Assembly: GCA_012034805.1 (NCBI GenBank)
Contig: JAAUOP010000013.1
Span: 1 to 57,527, forward strand
Direction of reading: 5' to 3'
From: Synechococcales cyanobacterium CRU_2_2
GTDB lineage: Bacteria > Cyanobacteriota > Cyanobacteriia > PCC-9006 > JAAUQQ01
DNA: 57,527 nt
Below are positions 1-9,228 of this stretch, in pieces. The position numbers were made by a program, and so were the translations under genes. The notes beneath the pieces are model-generated. The model saw only the letters and a program-made list of their open reading frames with translations. It did no database searches and had not been told where the DNA came from. The first letter of the stretch is position 1, and each line of letters starts with the position of its first letter.

Positions 1-131
1 AGCGCGATGACCCCGCTTCTGCTCCCTAACGGTCGCGCGGGAGGGGATTTTGTATCTCATCCCTGAAGAGAACGAGGATTAAAATCCCCTCCCGAACCCA
101 CCCCATCAATCAACTAGACCGCAATCACCGC

Positions 132-158
132 GTAGGGACGAACGGCGGTTCGTCCGGC
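132..158 (+). repeat. Dispersed hairpin repeat (GACGAAC family), copy 1
   Basis: A short imperfect palindrome in which GGGACGAAC pairs with GTTCGTCC around a 2-3 base loop. Related copies lie at 17237-17263, 41981-42007 and, inverted, at 52374-52399. All four are in non-coding DNA. They share GTAGRGACGA at one arm and TCGTCCGGC at the other. Confidence 0.7.
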
Positions 159-221
159 TGTTGGGAGCGTAGGGTAAGAGCGCAGGTTGAGAGCAAGTTG
201 GAAGTGAATACTAGGAAATAG

Positions 222-253
222 AAAGGCTGTCGCGATCGCGACAGCCTTTTTGC
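222..253 (+). terminator. Perfect hairpin with T run, likely intrinsic terminator
   Basis: AAGGCTGT and ACAGCCTT flank CGCGATCGCG, giving a perfect 26-base palindrome centred on a HIP1 site, followed by TTTTT on the + strand. It is probably the terminator of a + strand gene ending before the window. The A-rich left flank would also allow weak termination on the minus strand. Confidence 0.65.
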
Positions 254-437
254 GGGGTTGGCTTGAGTTGCCCCCTGATAATCTTGTCAAAACCATAAAA
301 TACGGCTTTAAAGTCCGGTTCAAGCAAAAACACGCAGAAACATAAGACACACTCGTATTCTTCAACGCCCGTATTCTTCAACGCCCGTGTGAACGCCAGT
401 GTGCCCTACAACCTTTTGCGATCCGGTCGAATAAAAA

Positions 438-1283
438 ATGTCTGTAAATACCGAGCGAAGAGGCCTCGCCGAAACCGAACGCGCCGTCCAACGCCTTAGC
501 GATGAGCTGCGCCGAGTCAGAACCGTGGCCATCTTCTTGGCCAAGGGCGTCATGAAAATGCAGCAGGGACGTCGAGAGGCGATCGCCCTCGCCCCCGAAG
601 CTTGCAAGCAATATATGATCCGTGAATTTCCGGTGCTCCAAGGGCCCAAGGCCGAAACCACGATCGAAGCCTTTGCCAACCTAGACGACGTCGCGGCAAA
701 CCGCGCCGAGAACAAATATCTCGGCAAAGCCGAAATCCGCGACAACGAAGGCTGGATTCCTGTCACCTCCCGCTATCCTGGGGCCCAACCCTACACCTGG
801 TCTCGCAGTGTCCTGGTACTACTCGATACCGGTGGCCTCGCAATGAGTAGCTATTTCGATCGCCAAAACCTAGAGGGCCAGTGGCTCAACCTCGAAGCCG
901 GTTTCGGCACCGTCACCCACTGGCATGAGCTGCCCCCTGTACCCTCAGAAGCCCAGCAGCAAGACGTGCTAGCAGCCCTTGAGCAAACCCGCGGACTCAA
1001 GCCCCAGGGCAAAGGCATTGCCAACAGACAACGGGCGGGCGATCGCCCAGCCAGACCGGCTCCGGTGCGGGAGATTTATTCGGGCGCAATCCTGCGCGAT
1101 CGGCTTCGCCAAGTGCCGAAGGATGTCCCAAAAGCTCCAGCAGGCCAAACTCCCACCCACCCAAGAAGCTCTGATCGTCTAGCATCCAGCGTCAAACCGC
1201 TCGCGACCCAACCCCCGATCCTCCCCTTCTCCGGCAACGAGAAACAGCTCCCCGACAAGAAAGAAGACATTCGGTGGATTTGA
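438..1283 (+). CDS. Conserved-looking protein of unknown function
   Basis: A 281-residue protein I do not recognise. Residues 1-60 are charged and helical, with many Arg/Glu, and could form a coiled coil. The middle (about 80-190) is rich in aromatic residues and looks like a folded domain. The last 80 residues are Pro/Arg/Lys-rich and probably disordered. There is no signal peptide or membrane segment. The ATG at 438 is used because it follows an A-rich leader and codon use is uniform from there. The gene converges with the secreted protein on the other strand, with only 45 bases between the stops and no clear terminator. No neighbour suggests a function. Confidence 0.7.
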   Translation: MSVNTERRGLAETERAVQRLSDELRRVRTVAIFLAKGVMKMQQGRREAIALAPEACKQYMIREFPVLQGPKAETTIEAFANLDDVAANRAENKYLGKAEIRDNEGWIPVTSRYPGAQPYTWSRSVLVLLDTGGLAMSSYFDRQNLEGQWLNLEAGFGTVTHWHELPPVPSEAQQQDVLAALEQTRGLKPQGKGIANRQRAGDRPARPAPVREIYSGAILRDRLRQVPKDVPKAPAGQTPTHPRSSDRLASSVKPLATQPPILPFSGNEKQLPDKKEDIRWI

Positions 1284-1327
1284 AGCGCAACACCCAATAG
1301 CGCAATCCCTACCTAGCCGCGCAATCC

Positions 1328-3208
1328 CTAGCGACGAATGCCCGGAATGCCCTGGCCAATGATGCCGCCTTCGTAGTTGGCATAGCGGTTGAGATCCGTC
1401 ACATAGGGCTCAGGAAACTCGCCCAGCACCCGCCACAGCACCGTATAGGTGCCATTCTCCCGAGACTTCACCGGTTGGAACACCACCAGCAAATCCTTTG
1501 CAGGCATCTCTAGGGTTTTCTCGAGGTTGCGGCGCTGAGCGTAGGAAACCGGCGTACCCTTGGCAATGGCGTCCGGTACCTGAAACTGGAGCGTGCGGAG
1601 TAAATAGGTGTGACCCACCTGAACTTTCGCCTCGGGCGACAGCAACGAAGGCAAATTGTTCGGCCCCATCTTGCCGCTGAGGAAACGACGGCGATCGACC
1701 AACAGCTGGTCGAGGTTTTGGGGAGCCCGATAACTCAGGAAAAACTCCCGCAGATCTTCCCGCAAATTGAGCTGACTTTTTGGCAAACCAGCACTCAGCT
1801 GATTCAGGTCAAGATTGTTCATCTGGCCCAAATCCAGCATGAAGCCATAGTCCAGCCCCGACGCGATCAAATTGAACTCACCGCTGTCAATTTGCATCGC
1901 CAGCCGGGGCCGGAAGGAGGTTTCTTCTAGGGGCACAAACGGATAACGTTGGGTATCAAAGGGAGCCAAACGACCTTGAAGTGCCCCATCAAGCTTGGGC
2001 AGCGGCGGATCCGTCGGCTCCACTAAGATGGCATAGGGGTAGCGTTCGGCAGGGGTTGGCTCCAAGCGATTGCGCAAAAGGTTCGGATCAGGCTGGTGCT
2101 CCCGACGGGTCAGCACTTGGGTGATACCCGTGTGTGGGTTGGTCAAAAATTTCTGGTGCTGGAGGCGTTCGGTGGGCTGAACGTCGTAGGCCGCAGCATC
2201 TGCTGCTGCGATCAGGGTTTCAGGACGGGTCAGAACCGGGCTCAGCGCCACAGAACGGCGACCTGTGCCAAAAGCCTGAGCACTGACCGGCAGCACACTG
2301 CGCATTTCGTCGAGACGGACTTCGATGGCATCGAGAGCCCGGACGACATCGTCAGGAGCGGCAATCGCCGGAGAAATCGGAGCTCGGTAATCGCCCAGGG
2401 CAGACTTGACCGGGCGACCCAAGACCCCAACCTCTTTGCGCGGCAGATCCGGCGCGCGGGTCACAATCGTGGGCGAAGGATTCTTAAAACTCCCCCGCTC
2501 AAACAACGGCACTCCGCCCGTGCTTACGGCGCGCTCTCCACTCACGAGGGGCAGCGCGTTAACCTCTGCAATGCCCGACAACATGTTCAGACGAGAGAAC
2601 AGGCGCGGCTGGAGCTGATCAAAGGCCTGGGAATTTTTGAGCAGATTGCAGGCAACTAAATCTTGGGCTGCAATGCTCGGCATCGAACCCGCCTGGGCAC
2701 AATTGGGGCGGGCAACCGGATAGTTCTCGGCGAGGAAGCGATTCACCCGCGTTCCGTGGAGAACAATTTGACCATCGACGGCGCGAATGGCATTGGGATC
2801 GACGGCGGTCATGGCCCGACGGGCGCGGGAGGCGATGTTGATCTGGTCTTGGGTCAAGCGACGCGCCTCGTCATAGAAAGCGCGATTGGGTGCAATGCCG
2901 GGAGTAATATTATTCGGGACAACGTTATCAGGCGCAGAATTACCGTCGAGCGCCGGAGCAGGCGCGGCACCGGGAAGATTAGCCGGTGCGTTGGGCTGGC
3001 GCAATTGCTCCAGCTGAGAGTCTTGAAAGTCAAACTCCTGCAGCTGGGCTTGGAGCTGACCCGCTCCTCGCTGAAAGGATTCTCTAGAAATCGTCGAGGT
3101 TGTCGCCGTTTGGGCGATTACCACTGGCGCGATCGCAAGGGCAGCACCAGAGCTGATCAATACACTCAAGACAGCATTCAGTACGGGTAGATGAGAGAAG
3201 TGGCGCAT
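1328..3208 (-). CDS. Secreted protein of unknown function
   Basis: A 626-residue protein with a classical signal peptide: a short basic N-terminus, a hydrophobic stretch over residues 8-30 and a likely cleavage site near VIAQ. Residues 40-70 are Gln/Leu-rich and probably coiled coil, 70-110 are Pro/Asn/Ala-rich linker, and the rest looks folded, with no membrane span. It is probably periplasmic or outer-membrane associated. I do not recognise the family. It stands alone: the next gene upstream is on the other strand more than 390 bases away, and a 16-bp tandem duplication lies just before the start (3233-3264). Confidence 0.75.
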   Translation of the reverse strand: MRHFSHLPVLNAVLSVLISSGAALAIAPVVIAQTATTSTISRESFQRGAGQLQAQLQEFDFQDSQLEQLRQPNAPANLPGAAPAPALDGNSAPDNVVPNNITPGIAPNRAFYDEARRLTQDQINIASRARRAMTAVDPNAIRAVDGQIVLHGTRVNRFLAENYPVARPNCAQAGSMPSIAAQDLVACNLLKNSQAFDQLQPRLFSRLNMLSGIAEVNALPLVSGERAVSTGGVPLFERGSFKNPSPTIVTRAPDLPRKEVGVLGRPVKSALGDYRAPISPAIAAPDDVVRALDAIEVRLDEMRSVLPVSAQAFGTGRRSVALSPVLTRPETLIAAADAAAYDVQPTERLQHQKFLTNPHTGITQVLTRREHQPDPNLLRNRLEPTPAERYPYAILVEPTDPPLPKLDGALQGRLAPFDTQRYPFVPLEETSFRPRLAMQIDSGEFNLIASGLDYGFMLDLGQMNNLDLNQLSAGLPKSQLNLREDLREFFLSYRAPQNLDQLLVDRRRFLSGKMGPNNLPSLLSPEAKVQVGHTYLLRTLQFQVPDAIAKGTPVSYAQRRNLEKTLEMPAKDLLVVFQPVKSRENGTYTVLWRVLGEFPEPYVTDLNRYANYEGGIIGQGIPGIRR

Positions 3209-3598
3209 GGGCTAGGTCATCCTGAGTTTGAGCGAAGTAACTGCATACCGAAGTAACGACATACCGGGGTGCGAAGCCATCAACACCCACCCTGAATTTG
3301 CACGAGCAACTAAGTACTATCCGGCTGATTCATGTCTCCGATTGTACCCAATAGGCCCAAGTGGGTGGGCATTGTCCGGGAAACAACGGAGACTCTTCAT
3401 GTTAGAGGGGCAAATCCCCCCCGAGAAGCGCTGAGATCAACATGGAGTCTTTAAAGTGTTGCACGGCTTGCTTTTCTCCTGCTTAGAAATATATCATCCT
3501 CCCCTTGGCCTGGGGCAGTACGCCAACGTCTGATTCTATCCCTCCAAACATTCGGAGTATTCTGTTCAGCATAGAACGCCGCAATCTCGGGATTTGCC
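3209..3598. other. Intergenic region between divergent genes
   Basis: About 390 bases between the secreted protein (minus) and the Uma2 gene (plus). Promoters for both should lie here, but I can assign no confident boxes. Apart from the tandem duplication at 3233-3264, nothing else is recognised. Confidence 0.5.
3233..3264. repeat. Tandem duplication, 2 x 16 bp
   Basis: Two near-identical 16-base units beginning cgaagtaac lie in the spacer upstream of the minus-strand secreted-protein gene, within the likely promoter region. Confidence 0.6.
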
Positions 3599-4275
3599 AT
3601 GCTATTTGGGAATAAGCTCCCGGCCAGCGAAAAACGCATTACCTTGTCCCAGGTCAGTTGGGAGCAATTAGAAGCGCTCCTGCAGGATTTGGGCAATCAG
3701 CGATCGACCCGCATCACCTACTACCAGGGCAAACTGGAAATCTTCGATCCCTGCCCCAACCACGATCGCATTACGCGGTTGATGGACTCGCTCTTGCAAG
3801 TGCTCGCCGACGAAGCGGGAGATAATCTCTGCAACCTGGGTTCGCAATTGCTCAAGCAGGCAGAGATGGCGATCGCCATCCAGCCCGATAGCTGCTACTC
3901 CCTAGATCAGCGAGGTCAGGCCCAGAGAGCGGGCGATCGTGCCGAACTCAACTTGCCCAAAGTCCCTCCTCCCGATCTCGTGATCGATATTCAGCTCAAC
4001 CAAGCTTCTCCCAAGCGCCTGGGTCTATTTGCAGGTCTGGGAATTCCAGAGGTTTGGCAATATGTCACTAGCATCGATGCGGCCCAAGTCCTCAAGGGAC
4101 AGCTGACGTTGCTGGGCCTGGAGGGCCATCGCTATGAGCCGATCGCCCATAGCCGCTTGTATGATTTTTGCCAACCGAATTCATCCGCGACTTTATTCAG
4201 CAAAGTGACCGCGTGGGTCTTGTCCAGGCACTGGCTCAGCTGCGCCATTGGGCACGGACGCAGGGCGATCGCTAG
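3599..4275 (+). pseudogene. Uma2-family (DUF820) nuclease-like protein, frameshifted near its 3' end
   Basis: Members of this family, very abundant in cyanobacteria, have a PD-(D/E)XK-like fold; their biological role is mostly unknown. The protein has the family plan: an N-terminal region with ITYYQGKLEIFDP, the His-containing HDRI segment, PPPDLVIDIQLNQ, and IPEVWQYV towards the C-terminus. The initial frame runs to 4423, but after residue about 192 it gives an Arg/Ser-rich tail unlike Uma2. In a different frame from 4177 the DNA reads EFIRDFIQQSDRVGL and ends at a TAG at 4273-4275, which is the normal C-terminus. A one-base indel near 4165-4177 (a T5 run lies at 4165-4169) explains this. 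It is either a recent pseudogene or a sequencing error. Confidence 0.75.
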
Positions 4276-4693
4276 ACCCAGAGCGCCAGAAATAACGCAC
4301 GCTCAATCGCGCACGCCCAATCGCAATCGCGCGCTCCACAGTTGCGCGCTCCACAATTTCGCACCTGCGTCTTCGTATTTGATTCCTTCAAAAAAAGTTC
4401 AAATGCGGTTCTTGAAATCGTGACCATGCGTTTATTTCATAAATTAAAGGATTTGGTTAACCTTGCTACAAAAAATCAGTTCTGATCCCATAGCTTACAG
4501 TTGGTTACGCAATTCCTCTGAAATGTGGCGGTATCAAGCCGCAGCCATAAACCATCAGTGCAACGGAATACCTGCAAAGCCGACCAATTTTCAAGCGTGT
4601 TCTGACCCCAGCTGCTGTTTTGTTTGGCAAGCTGCTGTTTTGTTTTGATAGCGCTTCCTATCCCATCTATTTACTCTGATCGAGAACGGACGC
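4276..4693. other. Upstream region of nrtA
   Basis: About 420 bases carrying the promoter of the nrt operon. I searched for the NtcA box GTAN8TAC and found no full match. Only half sites such as GTATCAAGCCGCAG occur, near 4530. Two 16-base copies of a GCTGCTGTTTTG element (4610-4625, 4630-4645) lie 20 bases apart, ahead of the start codon. Confidence 0.45.
4610..4645. repeat. Direct repeat pair upstream of nrtA
   Basis: The 16-base sequence AGCTGCTGTTTTGTTT occurs twice with a 20-base period, 48-83 bases before the nrtA start. The spacing of two helical turns would suit a regulator, but it may simply be one of the many tandem repeats of this genome. Confidence 0.5.
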
Positions 4694-6004
4694 ATGGCTA
4701 ATATTTTTCGACGCAAATTTATTGCAACCCTTGGCGCGACAGCAGCTGGTGCGGTGCTGCTCAACAGTTGTAGCTCTGGTGGTTCCGATACCCAGACGTC
4801 TTCCTCTCCAGAACCGAGTGCGGAAGCGGGGATTCCTTCAGGTACCGATGCACCAGAAGTGGACACAGTGAAGTTGGGATTCATCGCCCTGACGGATTCG
4901 GCACCGTTGATTGTTGCTAAGGAAAAAGGCTACTTCGCCAAATACGGGTTGCCGAACGCAGAAGTGATTAAGCAGGCCTCCTGGGCCACGACCCGCGATA
5001 ATCTGGTGCTGGGCTCCGAGGGCGGTGGCATCGACGGTGCCCATATTCTTTCGCCAATGCCCTACTTGATTACGACGGGCAAGGTAACCGATGGCAAGCC
5101 AGTGCCGATGTATATTCTGGCTCGCTTGAATACCAACGGCCAAGGTATTCAGGTTTCGAATACCTATAAGGATCTGAAGGTTGGCTTGGACGCGGCTCCC
5201 TTGAAGGAGGCCTTTGCGGCAAAGGAGACCAATGTTGCTGTCACCTTTCCGGGTGACACCCACGATCTGTGGATGCGCTATTGGTTGGCGGCTGCGGGTA
5301 TTGATCCCAACACAGATGTTTCGACGATCGTTGTTCCACCACCGCAGATGGTCGCCAACGTCAAAACCGGTACGATGGATGCCTTCTGCGTGGGTGAGCC
5401 CTGGCCGCTCCAAACGGTCAATCAAGGCGTGGGCTATGGCGCGTTGACCACGGGTGAGCTGTGGAAAGATCACCCCGAAAAAGCCCTCGGTTTGCGGGCG
5501 GATTGGGTGGACAAGCATCCGAAGGCAGCCAAGGCGATGCTGATGGCAGTCCTGGATGCCCAGCGCTGGTGCGATGCCGACGAAAATAAGGAGGAAATGT
5601 GCACTATCCTTGCGAAACGTGAGTGGTTTAAGGTGCCGTTTGAAGACATCATCGATCGGTCGAAGGGCACATTTAACTTGGGTGTACGTCAACTCGAAAG
5701 CACTGATTTAATGATGAAGTATTGGCGCGATAACGCCTCCTATCCTTACAAGAGTCATGACCTGTGGTTCCTGACGGAAGACGTACGCTGGGGCTATATT
5801 GATCCCACCGAAGATCTGAAGGCATTAATTGACAAAGTCAACCGCGAAGATCTTTGGAAAGAAGCGGCGAAAGCGTTGGGCGTGGCCGATGCAGAGATTC
5901 CAACGAGCACCTCTCGTGGAGTCGAGAAGTTCTTCGATGGTGTTGAGTTCGATCCCGAGAATCCAGCCAAGTATCTAGAAGGGCTCAAGATCAAGAAAGT
6001 CTAA
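4694..6004 (+). CDS. nrtA: Nitrate/nitrite ABC transporter substrate-binding lipoprotein NrtA
   Basis: Periplasmic high-affinity binding protein that delivers nitrate/nitrite to NrtB. The 436-residue length is normal. The N-terminus has an RRKF twin-Arg-like motif and a lipobox ending LLNSC (Cys about 26), followed by a Ser/Thr/Pro linker. The paralogue CmpA binds bicarbonate, so I compared features from memory. This protein reads FCVGEPWPLQTVNQ and HPEKAL, as in NrtA, where the Lys after HPE contacts nitrate. CmpA has TGDPW and HPEE there. This supports nitrate rather than bicarbonate. It is the first gene of nrtABCD. Neither nirA nor narB flanks the operon here. Confidence 0.93.
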   Translation: MANIFRRKFIATLGATAAGAVLLNSCSSGGSDTQTSSSPEPSAEAGIPSGTDAPEVDTVKLGFIALTDSAPLIVAKEKGYFAKYGLPNAEVIKQASWATTRDNLVLGSEGGGIDGAHILSPMPYLITTGKVTDGKPVPMYILARLNTNGQGIQVSNTYKDLKVGLDAAPLKEAFAAKETNVAVTFPGDTHDLWMRYWLAAAGIDPNTDVSTIVVPPPQMVANVKTGTMDAFCVGEPWPLQTVNQGVGYGALTTGELWKDHPEKALGLRADWVDKHPKAAKAMLMAVLDAQRWCDADENKEEMCTILAKREWFKVPFEDIIDRSKGTFNLGVRQLESTDLMMKYWRDNASYPYKSHDLWFLTEDVRWGYIDPTEDLKALIDKVNREDLWKEAAKALGVADAEIPTSTSRGVEKFFDGVEFDPENPAKYLEGLKIKKV

Positions 6005-6124
6005 GTCTAGGGAATAAATTCCAGCGAGGCCATGGGAATTTCCTATCGCCTCCATCCCATCGTTTTTAAAGCGTTCACTTTTATTGAGCTTCCACCCAAG
6101 CATTACTCCCCAGGCACTACTCCT

Positions 6125-6946
6125 ATGGCACTTTCTACAGCACGCCTGCCTCAGTTCCCCGAGATTGCAAAAAGTGCGATCGAATTTACTAAAAGGGCTG
6201 CGATTTCTAGTATCGCGATCGCAATTTTGCTGCTCATCTGGCAAGTGCTTTGCTCTGGCAAAAACCCCGCTTTACCCCCGCCCACCAAAGTCATTACAGA
6301 CACCTGGGAGCTGATTGTCGATCCGTTTTTTGACAATGGCGGTACCGATGTGGGCTTGTTTTGGCAGTTGCTGGCCAGCTTGAAGCGGGTGGCGCTCGGT
6401 TTTAGTTTGTCAGCCATTGTTGGCATTGCAGCGGGGGTAGCCCTGGGCAGTAGCCGGTTGATTTATATTGCCATTGACCCCGTATTTCAGGTATTGCGGA
6501 CGGTGCCGCCCCTCGCTTGGCTGCCAATTTCCCTCGCGGCCATGAAGGACAATGAACCTGCTGCGATTTTCGTCATTTTTATTACAGCAATTTGGCCAAT
6601 TTTGATCAACACTGCAGTGGGTGTGCAGCAGGTACCCCAGGATTATCGCAACGTGGCTCGGGTGTTGCAGCTCTCGAAGCTGGAGTATTTCACCAACATC
6701 ATTTTGCCGTCCACGGTTCCTTATATCTTTACGGGCTTGAAGATTGGAATTGGTTTGTCTTGGTTAGCGATTATCGCAGCAGAGATGTTAATTGGTGGAG
6801 TGGGGATTGGCTTTTTCATCTGGGATGCTTGGAACAGCTCCTTGATTAGTGAAATTATTATTGCCTTGGTGTATGTCGGCATTGTGGGTTTGTTGCTCGA
6901 TCGCACGATTGAATTGATTGGAAAATTGGTCACTTCTGAGCGGTAG
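6125..6946 (+). CDS. nrtB: Nitrate/nitrite ABC transporter permease NrtB
   Basis: Inner-membrane permease of the nitrate importer, 273 residues from the ATG at 6125. About six hydrophobic spans are visible, the first at residues 20-42, and the family signature region around RTVPPLAWLPISLA and the EAA-like loop QVPQDYRNVARVLQL are present. An in-frame ATG at 6032 would add 31 residues with no family resemblance, so the downstream start, which matches the usual NrtB length, is preferred. The gene lies 120 bases after nrtA in the same operon and works with NrtC and NrtD. Confidence 0.92.
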   Translation: MALSTARLPQFPEIAKSAIEFTKRAAISSIAIAILLLIWQVLCSGKNPALPPPTKVITDTWELIVDPFFDNGGTDVGLFWQLLASLKRVALGFSLSAIVGIAAGVALGSSRLIYIAIDPVFQVLRTVPPLAWLPISLAAMKDNEPAAIFVIFITAIWPILINTAVGVQQVPQDYRNVARVLQLSKLEYFTNIILPSTVPYIFTGLKIGIGLSWLAIIAAEMLIGGVGIGFFIWDAWNSSLISEIIIALVYVGIVGLLLDRTIELIGKLVTSER

Positions 6947-7018
6947 ATTCGCTTCAGACAGCCTAACGCTGAACGACTTCTCCCAGCATCTGCCAATTTC
7001 TCCCGTACCAGCCTCTCT

Positions 7019-7063
7019 CATGCCGGTCTTGCTCATGCCGGTCTTGCTCATGCCGGTCTTGCT
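7019..7063 (+). repeat. Tandem repeat, 3 x 15 bp, between nrtB and nrtC
   Basis: Three perfect copies of catgccggtcttgct fill most of the nrtB-nrtC spacer. Copy number may vary between strains, changing the distance between the cistrons. Confidence 0.85.
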
Positions 7064-7090
7064 CAATTGTTGCCTAGGCGAACAAAACCT

Positions 7091-9139
7091 ATGTCTAAAG
7101 CCTTTCTCGAAATTGATCACGTTGATAAGAGTTTTCCGCTCAAGGGTGGTGGCGAATACATTGCGCTCAAGGGGATTAATCTCAAGGTTAAAACCGGTGA
7201 GTTTGTGAGCCTCATTGGTCATTCAGGTTGTGGCAAGTCCACCCTGTTAAATATCATTGCCGGGTTTGACCGAGCCTCCACAGGCGGCGTTGTCCTAGAA
7301 GACAAAGAAATTGTCGAGCCCGGCCCCGATCGCATGGTGGTCTTCCAAAATTATTCGCTGCTGCCCTGGCTGACGGTGCGCAAAAACGTCGCCCTGGCGG
7401 TCAACCGGGTGATGCGGGATCTGCCCGCCAGCGATCGCAACGCAATTATCGAAAACAACATCAAACTCGTCGGCCTCACCCACGCCGCCCATCGCAAACC
7501 CAGTGAACTCTCGGGGGGCATGAAACAGCGGGTGGCGATCGCCCGTGCCTTGGCCCTACGTCCCAAGATCATGCTGCTAGATGAGCCCTTTGGCGCGCTT
7601 GATGCCCTCAGCCGGGGGAACTTGCAAGAGCAACTGATGGCCATTTGTCAAGAGACGGGCATGACCTGCATCATGGTGACCCACGATGTAGACGAGGCGC
7701 TGCTGCTGAGCGATCGCGTCATCATGCTCACCAACGGCCCCGAAGCCCGCATTGGCCAAATTCTCGATGTGGCCATTCCGCGTCCGCGCAAACGCCTAGA
7801 GGTGGTCAACCACCCGTCCTACTACGCCATGCGCAACGAGATTATCTATTTCCTCAACCAGCAAAAGCGGGCTAAGCGCCGGAAAGCCCAGCTGGAGAAA
7901 ACCGTGGCCAAAACCCCGGCGATCGCCTCTCCCCTGGGCCTCGAAGTCACCACGCTGAATCTGGGTTTTATTCCCCTGACCGATGCTGCGCCTTTTGTGG
8001 TTGCCCAGGAAAAAGGCTTTTTCAAGGAAATGGGCTTTGACGACGTCATCCTCAGCCGCGAACCGAGCTGGAAAGCGATCGCCGAGGGCATCACCTCCGG
8101 TCGCCTCCAGGGCGCACACATGCTGGCGGGTATGCCCCTAGCCCTGAGTTTAGGCATGGGTGATGCTACACCAGTACCCGTGGTGCGCCCGATGGTGCTC
8201 AGTCGCAACGGTAACGCGATTACGTTGGATCGTCGTTTTCTGGACCAGGGCGTTCGAACCCTGGCAGATTTGAAAGCCGCGATCAGTGCCGAGCCAGACC
8301 AGGTTCACACCTTCGGGATGGTTCACCCCTCCTCCATGCATAATCTGATGCTGCGCTATTGGCTCGCGGCGGGCGGCATCGATCCGGATCAGGACGTTAG
8401 GCTCCAGGCCATCCCCCCTGCTCAGATGGTGGCCAATTTGAAGTCTGGCAATATTGATGGCTATTGCGTCGGTGACCCCTGGAACAATTGGGCGATTCGG
8501 GAGGGATTGGGGTATGCGATCGCCACTGATGCCGACATTTGGCCGGGGCACCCCGAGAAAGTTCTCGGGATGCCTGAAGCTTGGGTCAACCAGCATCCAA
8601 AGACTGCGATCGCGCTGATTAAAGCCTTGCTCAAAGCCTGCCAATATTGCGACGATCGCCGCAACCGCCACGAAATCGCCACGCTGCTGGCGCGACCAGA
8701 GTACGTCGGCGTTGCCGTCGAGAATATCCTGCCTGGATTCGCCATTCCCTACGACTTGGGCACCGGCGCTGATCCGGTTCACATTTTGCGGTTCAACCGT
8801 TTTTATGTCGAGCAGTCGAACTATCCCAGCCCCGACGAAGGGCTTTGGGTGCTCACACAACTAGCTCGCTGGGGTCTGACAGTTTTTCCAAAGAACTGGC
8901 GCGAAATTATTGAACGACTTTACCGAGTTGATTTGTTTAGTCAAGCGATTCGCGATCTGGGTTGGCCTCCTTTAGAACCAAATATTTTGCCCCTAACCCT
9001 CTTTGATGACGTTGTCTTTGATGCGAAAGATCCCATAGCCTATCTGGAACAATTTGCGATTCGTCATCCGATTCTCGTTGAGGAAGTAGACCTGGATATT
9101 GCCACCAGCCAAGCTATTTCTGCCAGCCAAGTCGCTTAG
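7091..9139 (+). CDS. nrtC: Nitrate ABC transporter ATPase with fused NrtA-like domain, NrtC
   Basis: A 682-residue fusion, the diagnostic feature of cyanobacterial NrtC and CmpC. Residues 1-255 form an ABC ATPase with Walker A GHSGCGKST, the signature LSGGM and Walker B IMLLDEPFGALD. A linker around 255-300 leads to a solute-binding domain related to NrtA (LGFIPLTDAAPFVVAQEKG, then YCVGDPWNN and HPEKVLGM). In NrtC the C-terminal domain has been shown to act as a regulatory sensor for ammonium-promoted inhibition of transport. The ATG at 7091 is chosen over a TTG at 7067 because MSKAFLEIDHV aligns with the family start. Confidence 0.94.
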   Translation: MSKAFLEIDHVDKSFPLKGGGEYIALKGINLKVKTGEFVSLIGHSGCGKSTLLNIIAGFDRASTGGVVLEDKEIVEPGPDRMVVFQNYSLLPWLTVRKNVALAVNRVMRDLPASDRNAIIENNIKLVGLTHAAHRKPSELSGGMKQRVAIARALALRPKIMLLDEPFGALDALSRGNLQEQLMAICQETGMTCIMVTHDVDEALLLSDRVIMLTNGPEARIGQILDVAIPRPRKRLEVVNHPSYYAMRNEIIYFLNQQKRAKRRKAQLEKTVAKTPAIASPLGLEVTTLNLGFIPLTDAAPFVVAQEKGFFKEMGFDDVILSREPSWKAIAEGITSGRLQGAHMLAGMPLALSLGMGDATPVPVVRPMVLSRNGNAITLDRRFLDQGVRTLADLKAAISAEPDQVHTFGMVHPSSMHNLMLRYWLAAGGIDPDQDVRLQAIPPAQMVANLKSGNIDGYCVGDPWNNWAIREGLGYAIATDADIWPGHPEKVLGMPEAWVNQHPKTAIALIKALLKACQYCDDRRNRHEIATLLARPEYVGVAVENILPGFAIPYDLGTGADPVHILRFNRFYVEQSNYPSPDEGLWVLTQLARWGLTVFPKNWREIIERLYRVDLFSQAIRDLGWPPLEPNILPLTLFDDVVFDAKDPIAYLEQFAIRHPILVEEVDLDIATSQAISASQVA

Positions 9140-9228
9140 TTCTGCCCCGCCCCCACTCAGAACCACCGGCCTTATCGTATGCACTTTTCGTATACAAAAC
9201 CAGTCCGTTTTTTCACCCCTTGTCAGCC

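Larger units (their letters stand above)
1..437. other. Non-coding leader region of the window
   Basis: No convincing gene is seen. The stretch holds the GACGAAC hairpin repeat (132-158), the HIP1-centred terminator-like hairpin (222-253) and a short direct repeat (tattcttcaacgcccgt, twice at about 356-390) just before the next gene. The small open frames here have no recognisable content. Confidence 0.6.

Noticed and set aside
4463..4648. Small open frame before nrtA
   Set aside because: Short, no ribosome binding site, no motif, and it covers the direct repeats of the nrtA leader.
4276..4693. NtcA site (GTAN8TAC) upstream of nrtA
   Set aside because: Only half sites are present; no full match was found by eye.
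8249..8268. T-arm-like GTTCGAACCC suggesting a tRNA
   Set aside because: It lies inside the nrtC coding region and no cloverleaf can be built around it.
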